Source: an uncultured Eubacteriales bacterium
Lineage (GTDB): Bacteria; Bacillota; Clostridia; Oscillospirales; Acutalibacteraceae
Reading direction: 5' to 3'
DNA length: 13,145 bases
Assembly: GCA_900319655.1 (NCBI GenBank)
Contig: ONPH01000101.1
Span: 1-13,145 of the forward strand
The notes below the pieces were generated by a model that saw only the letters and a list, made by a program, of their open reading frames with translations, did no database searches and was not told the origin of the DNA. Within the stretch, counting starts at the first letter, position 1; every line of letters begins with the position of its first letter. Made by a program: the position numbers and the translations under genes. Below, one piece after another: positions 1 through 5,939 of the stretch.

Positions 1-774
1 GAAGAGCTCCTCGAGCTCGTAGAGATGGAGATCCGTGACCTCCTCAACGAGTATGAGTTCCCCGGCGACGACACACCCATCATCAAGGGTTCTGCTTATG
101 TAGCTCTTATGAGCGATTCTAAGGATCCCAATGCTCCCGAGTACGCTTGCATCCACGAGCTTATGGCTGCTGTTGACGAGTTTATCCCCACACCTGACCG
201 TAAGGCTGACCTTCCCTTCCTTATGCCTGTTGAGGACGTATTCACAATCACAGGCCGTGGTACAGTTGCTACAGGTAGAGTAGAGAGAGGCCAGATTAAG
301 ACTTCTGAGGAAGTTGAAATCGTTGGTCTTACAGACGAGAAGAGAAAAGTTGTTGTTACAGGTCTTGAGATGTTCAGAAAGACTCTTGACTATGCTGAGG
401 CAGGCGACAACGTAGGTGTTCTTCTCCGTGGTGTTCAGAGAACTGAGATCCAGAGAGGTCAGGTTCTTGCAAAGCCCGGCACAATTCACCCCCACACAAA
501 GTTCCGTGGTCAGGTTTACGTACTGACTAAGGACGAGGGTGGCCGTCATACACCTTTCTTTAACAACTATCGTCCCCAGTTCTATTTCAGAACAACTGAC
601 GTTACAGGCACAATCTCTCTTCCCGACGGTGTAGAGATGTGCATGCCCGGCGATAACGTAGAGATGGATGTTGAGCTTATCACTCCTATCGCTATCGAAG
701 TTGGTCTCCGTTTTGCTATCCGTGAGGGCGGCAGAACTGTAGGTTCAGGCGCAGTTATCGCTATCAACGAGTAA
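1..774 (+). CDS. tuf: Elongation factor Tu, C-terminal part (5' end outside window)
   Basis: EF-Tu is the cytoplasmic GTPase that brings aminoacyl-tRNA to the ribosome. The frame is open from base 1, so the gene is cut by the window edge; 257 residues are visible against about 395 in a full protein. The visible part starts at the end of the G domain ([14 protein letters not shown], then [11 protein letters not shown]). It continues through domain 2 ([17 protein letters not shown]) and domain 3, ending in the family's [15 protein letters not shown] block. The GTP-binding P-loop and NKCD motifs would lie upstream of the window. Codon choice is strongly restricted, as expected for a very highly expressed gene. 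No damage is seen. A hairpin with a T-run lies 20 bases after the stop. Identification is close to certain from sequence. Confidence 0.98.
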   Translation, partial: EELLELVEMEIRDLLNEYEFPGDDTPIIKGSAYVALMSDSKDPNAPEYACIHELMAAVDEFIPTPDRKADLPFLMPVEDVFTITGRGTVATGRVERGQIKTSEEVEIVGLTDEKRKVVVTGLEMFRKTLDYAEAGDNVGVLLRGVQRTEIQRGQVLAKPGTIHPHTKFRGQVYVLTKDEGGRHTPFFNNYRPQFYFRTTDVTGTISLPDGVEMCMPGDNVEMDVELITPIAIEVGLRFAIREGGRTVGSGAVIAINE

Positions 775-794
775 TTTTAATTATTCAAAAATTC

Positions 795-829
795 AAGGCT
801 GTCTCGCGAAAGCAGACAGCCTTATTTTT
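795..829 (+). terminator. Rho-independent terminator of tuf
   Basis: A 10-bp perfect stem (AAGGCTGTCT at 795-804 with AGACAGCCTT at 814-823) is extended by a GC pair around a GAAA tetraloop at 808-811. ATTTTT follows directly. It sits 20 bases downstream of the tuf stop and separates tuf from the repeat and uraA. Confidence 0.93.
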
Positions 830-840
830 GAGATTGAATA

Positions 841-977
841 TTGTAGGGTTCGGTCTTTGAGGTGGTTGTCCAAATTTTTAATTTGGGAAACAACACCCAT
901 GCAAAGCTGACCGAACCGTGAATAATCGCAAGGATTTGGTTCACAGTTTGCGGTACGGTCAAGACCGTACCCTACAA
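841..977. repeat. 137-bp structured intergenic repeat with terminal inverted repeats (TTGTAGGG...CCCTACAA)
   Basis: The ends 841-857 and 961-977 are inverted copies of each other with one mismatch in 17 bases. Inside lie three hairpins. The first pairs GGTTCGGTC (847-855) with GACCGAACC (909-917) and encloses a second-level stem around AAATTTTTAATTT. The second pairs GTGAA (918-922) with TTCAC (940-944). The third is GGTACGGTC (952-960) against GACCGTACC (963-971). The outer ends read TTGTAGGG/CCCTACAA, the same outer motif as the repeat at 3759-3838. No open frame suggests a transposase, so if mobile it depends on factors elsewhere. It ends 43 bases before the uraA start codon. Confidence 0.75.
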
Positions 978-1005
978 GTGTAGAACAATGAGGAAAATTT
1001 ATAAA

Positions 1006-1023
1006 AAGGAGAAGGGCAAATTG
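1006..1023 (+). promoter_or_regulatory. Ribosome binding site and TTG start of uraA
   Basis: AAGGAG at 1006-1011 lies 9 bases before TTG at 1021. An in-frame ATG at 988 has no purine-rich site upstream, because the repeat ends at 977. It would also add a lysine-rich leader of 11 residues that the family does not need. The TTG is therefore preferred. Confidence 0.8.
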
Positions 1024-2475
1024 AGTAAGAAAAACGAGGGCATTTACGACGCCCGTTCGCTCGGCAAATTCAGAATGATTGTGCTCGGAATTCAGCATAT
1101 GTTCGCAATGTTCGGAGCAACAATCCTCGTGCCGATTATCACCGGACTTGACGTTTCGGTAACCCTGCTCATGGCAGGCCTGGGAACAATTCTGTTCCAC
1201 ATTCTCACAAAGTTTAAAGTTCCTGCGTTTTTGGGTTCATCATTCGCGTTCCTCGGCGGTTATGCCGCGGTCAAGTCAATGGCTCCCGAAGGCGCCGATC
1301 CGAATACAATGCTGCCCTACGCCTGCTTGGGCGTAGCCGCCGCAGGTCTTGTTTACCTTCTTTTGGCAGGTATCATCAAGGCTATCGGCGTTGAAAGGGT
1401 AATGCGTTTCTTCCCGCCTGTTGTTACAGGCCCGATTATCATCGCAATCGGTCTCGGACTCGCTCCCTCGGCGGTTAACAACTGCCAGACAAACTGGTTC
1501 TTGGCAATTGTCGCCCTTGCTGTAATCATCATCTTCAACATCTGGGGCAAGGGTATGGCAAAGATTATTCCGATTATCCTCGGACTTATAATCTCCTACG
1601 CCGTCGCGCTCGGACTTCACTACATCGGTCAGGCAAATCCCGACCTCATTCAGAACGTTCCGTGGATGTTCTCAGGCGGCGCTGAGCTTAACGAGGCAGG
1701 CGAGGTAGTTAAGTATCTCCCGATTTTCGACTTCAGCGGACTTAACCAAGTTCTCGATAACATCGGCTCAGGCAAAATCTTTGGCGACGGCGCGCTTATC
1801 GACTTCCCGGTTAACTGGAAAAACACCGTGTTCGGCGGAATTGACTGGTCGAACGGCACAACAATTCTTTCCGCGATTATCGCTATCGTTCCGATTTCGC
1901 TCGCAACAATGATGGAGCACATCGGTGACATCAGCGCGATCGGTTCAACCGTCGGCAGGAACTACATTGCCGATCCCGGCCTGCACAGAACGCTCCTTGG
2001 CGACGGCTTGGCTACAACCCTCGCTTCGCTGTTCGGCGGCCCTGCAAACACTACATACGGCGAGAACACCGGCGTGCTCGCGCTTACAAAGGTTTACGAT
2101 CCCAAGGTTATCCGTATCGCGGCTTACTTTGCGGTTGGTATTTCGTTCTTCCCGATTGTCGCAGCGTGTATCGGCACAATCCCGAGCTGCATTATCGGCG
2201 GTATCTCGCTCGTGCTCTACGGTATGATTTCCGCTATCGGCGTGCGCAATCTCGTTGAAAACCACGTTGACTTTATAAAGAGCCGCAACCTCATCGTGGC
2301 GGCGGTTATCCTTGTTTGCGCGCTCGGTCTGCAGGCTGACACCGTTAGCTTCAACATCGGCAGCGCGAACATCACGCTTTCACCGCTCGCAGTTGCTTCT
2401 ATCGCAGGTATCGTGCTCAACGCGATCTTCCCCGATAAGGACTACAAGTACAAGAAAAGCAATAAAAGCAGCTAA
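1021..2475 (+). CDS. uraA: Uracil permease (UraA/PyrP type, NCS2 nucleobase transporter)
   Basis: This is a 484-residue, very hydrophobic inner-membrane protein that would import uracil, probably with protons, for pyrimidine salvage. The family core is clear: FRMIVLGIQHMFAMFGATILVP near the N-terminus, then EHIGD, DPGLHRTLLGDGLATTLASLFGG and NTTYGENTGV. Glu299 and Glu348 correspond to Glu241 and Glu290 of E. coli UraA, the substrate-contacting pair, with the same 49-residue spacing. The position of E. coli His245 is Asp303 here. The soluble stretch between WMFSGG and the EHIGD helix is longer than in E. coli UraA, so the protein is about 50 residues longer. The start is TTG, chosen for its AAGGAG site. 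The gene stands alone with a terminator. No pyr-type attenuator or convincing promoter was found; the repeat at 841-977 fills most of the upstream gap. Xanthine or another nucleobase is a possible substrate. Confidence 0.92.
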   Translation: MSKKNEGIYDARSLGKFRMIVLGIQHMFAMFGATILVPIITGLDVSVTLLMAGLGTILFHILTKFKVPAFLGSSFAFLGGYAAVKSMAPEGADPNTMLPYACLGVAAAGLVYLLLAGIIKAIGVERVMRFFPPVVTGPIIIAIGLGLAPSAVNNCQTNWFLAIVALAVIIIFNIWGKGMAKIIPIILGLIISYAVALGLHYIGQANPDLIQNVPWMFSGGAELNEAGEVVKYLPIFDFSGLNQVLDNIGSGKIFGDGALIDFPVNWKNTVFGGIDWSNGTTILSAIIAIVPISLATMMEHIGDISAIGSTVGRNYIADPGLHRTLLGDGLATTLASLFGGPANTTYGENTGVLALTKVYDPKVIRIAAYFAVGISFFPIVAACIGTIPSCIIGGISLVLYGMISAIGVRNLVENHVDFIKSRNLIVAAVILVCALGLQADTVSFNIGSANITLSPLAVASIAGIVLNAIFPDKDYKYKKSNKSS

Positions 2476-2491
2476 GACATAAGATATAATC

Positions 2492-2525
2492 TAAGCCTGT
2501 CCGTTTTGGACAGGCTTATTTATTT
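2492..2525 (+). terminator. Rho-independent terminator of uraA
   Basis: An 11-bp perfect stem (TAAGCCTGTCC at 2492-2502 with GGACAGGCTTA at 2508-2518) with a GTTTT loop is followed by TTTATTT. It lies 16 bases after the uraA stop. Confidence 0.93.
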
Positions 2526-2635
2526 GATAGGAAATCACAACAAATTGTATAATATAAATATAAAAGTAACTTATTTCTACAAGTAGTAATATAAATAAAA
2601 CTTTATCAAATAAAAATATGTATTGCCCGCTCAGT

Positions 2636-2686
2636 TGCGCACTGCGTGCGCACGAGCGATGGCTAAAAAAGCGCACGCAGTGCGCA
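2636..2686. repeat. Nested GC-rich palindrome in the uraA/ldh convergent gap
   Basis: GCGCACTGCGTGCGC at 2637-2651 and GCGCACGCAGTGCGC at 2671-2685 are perfect reverse complements, extended by one T-A pair. Each arm is also a palindrome by itself (GCGCAC/GTGCGC around three bases). It stands out sharply from the AT-rich sequence at 2520-2620. It can form one long stem or two short ones, and the right arm also acts as a terminator hairpin for ldh. Confidence 0.75.
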
Positions 2687-2691
2687 CGCTT
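2665..2691 (-). terminator. Probable terminator of ldh (possibly bidirectional)
   Basis: On the - strand the stem GCGCAC/GTGCGC (from 2671-2685) around TGC is followed immediately by TTTTTT (A-run at 2665-2670). It lies 26 bases after the ldh stop. In the + direction the same hairpin is followed by ACGC and a T-run from 2690, so it could also back up the uraA terminator. Confidence 0.75.
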
Positions 2692-2711
2692 TTTTTATGT
2701 CGCAAATGCAA

Positions 2712-3665
2712 TTAAATTTGAATCGAATGGAAGCTTTCATTGAGGATTGTGTAGGAGTTCTTGAATTTTTCGAGCTCCTCGTCGGTCAGCGACAGCTCAA
2801 GAATTCTGTTAGCTCCACCGCTGTTGATAATGCACGGGTTGCCGATAAATACCTCGTTGCGCAGACCATACTCTCCGCGGAGCCTTACGGACGCGGTGAA
2901 TACCGAATTTTCGTTGTTGAAAATCGCGCGGACAATTCTGCAAACCGCCATACCGATGCCGTAGTAGGTCGAGCCCTTCGCCTTGATAATCTCATAAGCC
3001 GCGGTGCGGACGTCGTTGCTGATGCGGTCGAGGTCGTCCATCTTGTATCTGTCGGGATATTTTTCGAGCATATCGAGCACCGGATTAACCGCCATCATCG
3101 CCTGGCTCCACGGCACGAACTCGCTGTCGCCGTGCTCACCGATAACATAGGCGTGCATATGGCGCGGATCAATCTCGAAATACTGTCCGAGCAGGTAACG
3201 CAGTCTTGCGGTGTCGAGCGTTGTGCCCGTACCGATAACCTTGGCGGCGTTAAAGCCCGAAAGCTCGTAGGTTACTCTTGTCATTATGTCAACGGGGTTG
3301 GTGGCTACGAGGAAAATTCCGTCAAAGCCGCTCGATACCACGCGCGGAACGATTGAGCTGAATACCTTGGTATTGCGCTGTAAAAGCTCCAGACGGTTCT
3401 CGCCCGGCTTTTGCGCAACGCCTGCGCAGATAACGGCGATGTTCGCATTTGAGCAGTCGCTGTAGTCTCCAAAGTAAATCTTCATACTTGAATTTGAGAA
3501 CGCAAGACCGTGGTTGAGGTCCATCGCCTCACCCTTCGCCCTTACATCGTTAAGGTCAATCAGCACAAGCTCGTCGCAAACGCTCTGGTTAAGCGCGGCA
3601 TAGGCAAAGCTCATACCTACCATACCTGTTCCGATAAGCACAACCTTTCTGTTGTTGTTAGCCAT
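2712..3665 (-). CDS. ldh: L-lactate dehydrogenase
   Basis: This cytoplasmic NAD-dependent enzyme interconverts pyruvate and L-lactate, re-oxidising NADH in fermentation. The 317-residue length is normal for the family. The Rossmann motif GTGMVG is at 12-17, and Asp37 ending the second strand fits NAD preference. Gln85 and Arg91 in AQKPGENR are the loop residues; glutamine here marks lactate rather than malate dehydrogenase. Asn123 lies in ATNPVD, Asp151 and Arg154 in LDTARLR, and catalytic His178 in GEHGDSE. The ATG is preceded by AAAGAGGG on the - strand. A good promoter is visible upstream, so it need not be read from the stn operon, although that operon lies upstream on the same strand. 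A fructose-1,6-bisphosphate site could not be judged by eye. Confidence 0.96.
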   Translation of the reverse strand: MANNNRKVVLIGTGMVGMSFAYAALNQSVCDELVLIDLNDVRAKGEAMDLNHGLAFSNSSMKIYFGDYSDCSNANIAVICAGVAQKPGENRLELLQRNTKVFSSIVPRVVSSGFDGIFLVATNPVDIMTRVTYELSGFNAAKVIGTGTTLDTARLRYLLGQYFEIDPRHMHAYVIGEHGDSEFVPWSQAMMAVNPVLDMLEKYPDRYKMDDLDRISNDVRTAAYEIIKAKGSTYYGIGMAVCRIVRAIFNNENSVFTASVRLRGEYGLRNEVFIGNPCIINSGGANRILELSLTDEELEKFKNSYTILNESFHSIQI

Positions 3666-3701
3666 AAAAATACCCTCTTTCTGTATTATTGTTCCGCTTT
3701 T

Positions 3702-3730
3702 ATTGTAACAAATTCACGCGGAGAAGTAAA
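3702..3730 (-). promoter_or_regulatory. Promoter of ldh
   Basis: On the - strand, TTTACT (3725-3730) and TACAAT (3702-3707) are separated by 17 bases. This is a sigma-A type pair with a near-consensus -10, about 37 bases upstream of the ldh ATG. A TTGTTA overlaps the -10 and resembles half of a Rex (NADH sensor) site, but no second half with the right spacing is present. Confidence 0.7.
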
Positions 3731-3745
3731 GAGATTTATTTAGTT

Positions 3746-3782
3746 GAAAATTAAAAAATGTAGGGGCGGTCATTGACCGCCC
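3746..3782 (-). terminator. Probable terminator of the stn operon formed by one arm of the repeat
   Basis: On the - strand, GGGCGGTC/GACCGCCC (3764-3782) around a 3-base loop is followed after a short spacer by ATTTTTTAATTTTC (3746-3760). It lies 73 bases after the stnC-like stop and just before the ldh promoter. The T-run lies slightly far from the stem, so efficiency is uncertain. Confidence 0.55.
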
Positions 3783-3838
3783 GCAGGATTTACACAACGT
3801 TTGATGTTGTCCGCGGGCGTGCAATGCACGCCCCTACA
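3759..3838. repeat. 80-bp palindromic intergenic repeat (TGTAGGGGCG...CGCCCCTACA)
   Basis: Perfect 10-bp terminal inverted repeats lie at 3759-3768 and 3829-3838. Each end folds into its own hairpin: GGGCGGTC/GACCGCCC at 3764-3782 and GGGCGTGC/GCACGCCC at 3815-3833, both with 3-base loops. A third small hairpin, ACAAC/GTTGT, lies in the centre (3794-3810). The two outer hairpins differ in sequence but keep full pairing. The outer GTAGGG motif matches the repeat at 841-977, so the two may be one family. There is no coding capacity. Confidence 0.8.
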
Positions 3839-3854
3839 ATTATGCTTTATATTT

Positions 3855-5927
3855 TTATTTATTCTCAACCAGCTTAATGAGCTCGTCGCGTGAAAGCTTC
3901 ATACTTCTCGACAGCTCGTCGTTGGGGATTACCCTGAGAACCTTGCCGTCGTAGCGCGATACAAGCACGCTTGCCGGCTTGCCGTCGATATCAACGGTTT
4001 CCTCGGTGTAGTCCTCGTTGAGCGGAACCTGCTTTTTGAGAGAGTGCAGGTCCATAACCTCGCGGCAGGATCTTACGCACAGACCGCAGAGAATACACTT
4101 GGCGTTGTTTCTCTCGATAAACGCGTTGGCGTCGCGGTTGTATTTCTGAGGCATTTCGCCCTTGAAGCGCTCTGGGTTGATGTCGTAAAGCTGAGCGACG
4201 GACAGCAGCTTACACTTGTAATACTCGCGGCAGCCGCACTCAAGACATCTCTGAGCCTCAGCCTGAGCCTCTTCCTCGGTAAAGCCAAGCGATACCTCGT
4301 CAAAGTTTTTATTTCTAACGTCCGCAGGCAGAACCTTGGGAGTAATTCTGCTCTCCTTCTGTCTGTCGGAGTAGTCGATTGTGCTTTCGTCGCGTTTGCT
4401 GATGTAGGGCACTCTGGTGTCGAGCGGCATACCGTTAAGATAAGCGTCAACAGCCTTTGCGCAGCGGTCAGCCTCACCGATAGCCTCAATCGCGATTGAA
4501 GCGCCTCTGTTTGTGGCGTCACCGATTGCGAATACGCCCTCGAGGTCGGTTGTGAAGAAGTCGGGATCGGCTTCAATGTTTCCTCTGTCGTTGAGCTTAA
4601 GCTCTGCAACGTCGCCCTGAACGAGCTTCTGACCGATAGCGAGGATTACGCTGTCAACCTCGATTTCCTCGGTCTTGCCCTCAACGGGAACAGGTCTGCG
4701 TCTGCCGGAAGCGTCGGGCTCACCGAGCTCCATAATCTGGAGGGTAATCGACTTAACCTTGCCGTTCTCGCCGTTGAACGAAAGCGGATTTGTGAGGAAT
4801 TTGTAGATTACGCCCTCTTCCTCAGCCTCGTCAATTTCGAGCTTGTCGGCGGGCATTTCGTTACGCGTACGTCTGTAAACAACGTAAACTTCCTTAGCTC
4901 CGAGTCTTACCGCGGTTCTGCAGGCGTCCATAGCGGTGTTACCGCCGCCGCAGATTACAACCTTCTCACCGATTTCGGGAGCGTTGCCCTTGATTACGCC
5001 GCGAAGGAAGTCGATACCGCCGTAAACACCCTCGAGATCCTCGCCGGGAGTGCGCATTGAGCTTGATTTCCAAGCGCCTACCGCAACGATAACCGCGTCG
5101 TTTTCAGCCTTAAGAGATTTGATTGTAAAGTCCTTGCCGAGCTTTACATTGTTGACAAGCTTAACGCCTGTCTTTTCGATGATGGCGATTTCCCGGTCGA
5201 GCACATCCTTGGGAAGTCTGTACTGGGGAATACCGTAGCGCAGCATACCGCCCATTTTTCCCATCATATCGTAAACAGTTACACTGTGTCCCATAATTGC
5301 GAGGTAGTAAGCGGCTGTAAGGCCGGCAGGGCCGCCGCCGATGATTGCTACCTTTTTGCCGGTTGAAGCCGCAACGTCGGGAGTGTAGCTGTCTGCTTTA
5401 AGATCCATATCAGCCGCAAAAGCCTTGAGCTGAGCGATGTTGATAGGCTCCTCAACGTTCTTTCTGCGGCAAGCCTTCTCACAGGGGTGGGGGCAAACAC
5501 GTCCGATTGAAGCCGGAAGCGGAATTTTGTTTTTGATGAGCTTAAGCGCGGACTCGTACTCGCCGTTCGCGATAAGTCCCACATAGCCCTGGCAGTCGGT
5601 ATGAGCCGGGCAGTTGAGCTGGCAGGGAGCAACGCAGTCGCCGTCGTGGGCGGACATCAAAAGCTCCATTGCGATTTTTCTCGACTGAACAACTCTGTCG
5701 CTCTCGGTATTGATAACCATACCCTCGCTTGCCTTTGCCGAGCATGAGCGGAGAAGCTTGGGAATACCCTCAGCCTCTACAACGCAAAGTCCGCATGCGC
5801 CGTAAACCTCAACAGCCTTGTCGTAGCAAAGTGTGGGGATGTAGATGTCATTAAGGCGTGCCGCCTCTAAAATTGTAGAGCCTTCGGGGGCTGTAATTTG
5901 CTTTCCGTTAATTGTAAGATTAATCAT
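3855..5927 (-). CDS. stnC: StnC-like transhydrogenase subunit (NuoG-like plus GltD/NfnB-like NADPH domain)
   Basis: This 690-residue cytoplasmic iron-sulfur flavoprotein probably supplies the NADP(H) site of an electron-bifurcating transhydrogenase. A [2Fe-2S] ferredoxin domain with Cys34, 45, 48 and 62 (CX10CX2CX13C, as in NuoG) comes first. A NuoG-like His94-X3-Cys98 and a GltD-type cysteine region follow (Cys102, 106 and 112, then 145, 149 and 153). Next are an FAD Rossmann motif GGGPAG (197-202) and an NADPH motif GGGNTAMD (327-334), with basic YRRTR at 351-355 favouring NADPH. Cys561, 564, 566 and 572 form a further cluster of cysteines, and Cys611, 614, 617 and 621 make a last [4Fe-4S] motif. 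AAGGAGG lies 7 bases before the ATG, 12 bases after the stnB-like stop. This domain order matches published StnC. A formate- or hydrogenase-linked HydABC/Hyl relative is the alternative, but no hydrogenase or formate dehydrogenase gene is adjacent. Confidence 0.85.
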   Translation of the reverse strand: MINLTINGKQITAPEGSTILEAARLNDIYIPTLCYDKAVEVYGACGLCVVEAEGIPKLLRSCSAKASEGMVINTESDRVVQSRKIAMELLMSAHDGDCVAPCQLNCPAHTDCQGYVGLIANGEYESALKLIKNKIPLPASIGRVCPHPCEKACRRKNVEEPINIAQLKAFAADMDLKADSYTPDVAASTGKKVAIIGGGPAGLTAAYYLAIMGHSVTVYDMMGKMGGMLRYGIPQYRLPKDVLDREIAIIEKTGVKLVNNVKLGKDFTIKSLKAENDAVIVAVGAWKSSSMRTPGEDLEGVYGGIDFLRGVIKGNAPEIGEKVVICGGGNTAMDACRTAVRLGAKEVYVVYRRTRNEMPADKLEIDEAEEEGVIYKFLTNPLSFNGENGKVKSITLQIMELGEPDASGRRRPVPVEGKTEEIEVDSVILAIGQKLVQGDVAELKLNDRGNIEADPDFFTTDLEGVFAIGDATNRGASIAIEAIGEADRCAKAVDAYLNGMPLDTRVPYISKRDESTIDYSDRQKESRITPKVLPADVRNKNFDEVSLGFTEEEAQAEAQRCLECGCREYYKCKLLSVAQLYDINPERFKGEMPQKYNRDANAFIERNNAKCILCGLCVRSCREVMDLHSLKKQVPLNEDYTEETVDIDGKPASVLVSRYDGKVLRVIPNDELSRSMKLSRDELIKLVENK

Positions 5928-5939
5928 TTTCAGCCCTCC

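Noticed and set aside
918..977. tRNA-like cloverleaf in the repeat upstream of uraA
   Set aside because: No T-loop or anticodon arm of proper size is present; the hairpins are those of an inverted-repeat element.
988..1020. Upstream ATG of uraA at 988
   Set aside because: It lies 11 bases after the repeat end and has no ribosome binding site, while TTG at 1021 has AAGGAG at ideal distance.
3690..3712. Possible Rex (NADH sensor) operator over the ldh promoter
   Set aside because: A TTGTTA half-site overlaps the -10 on the - strand, but the second half (TTAACAA at 18-bp total length) is absent; only a distant GAACAA is seen.
4044..4609. Long open frames opposite or out of frame with the StnC-like gene
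   Set aside because: They are shadows of a well-identified gene, with biased composition, no binding sites and no family motifs.
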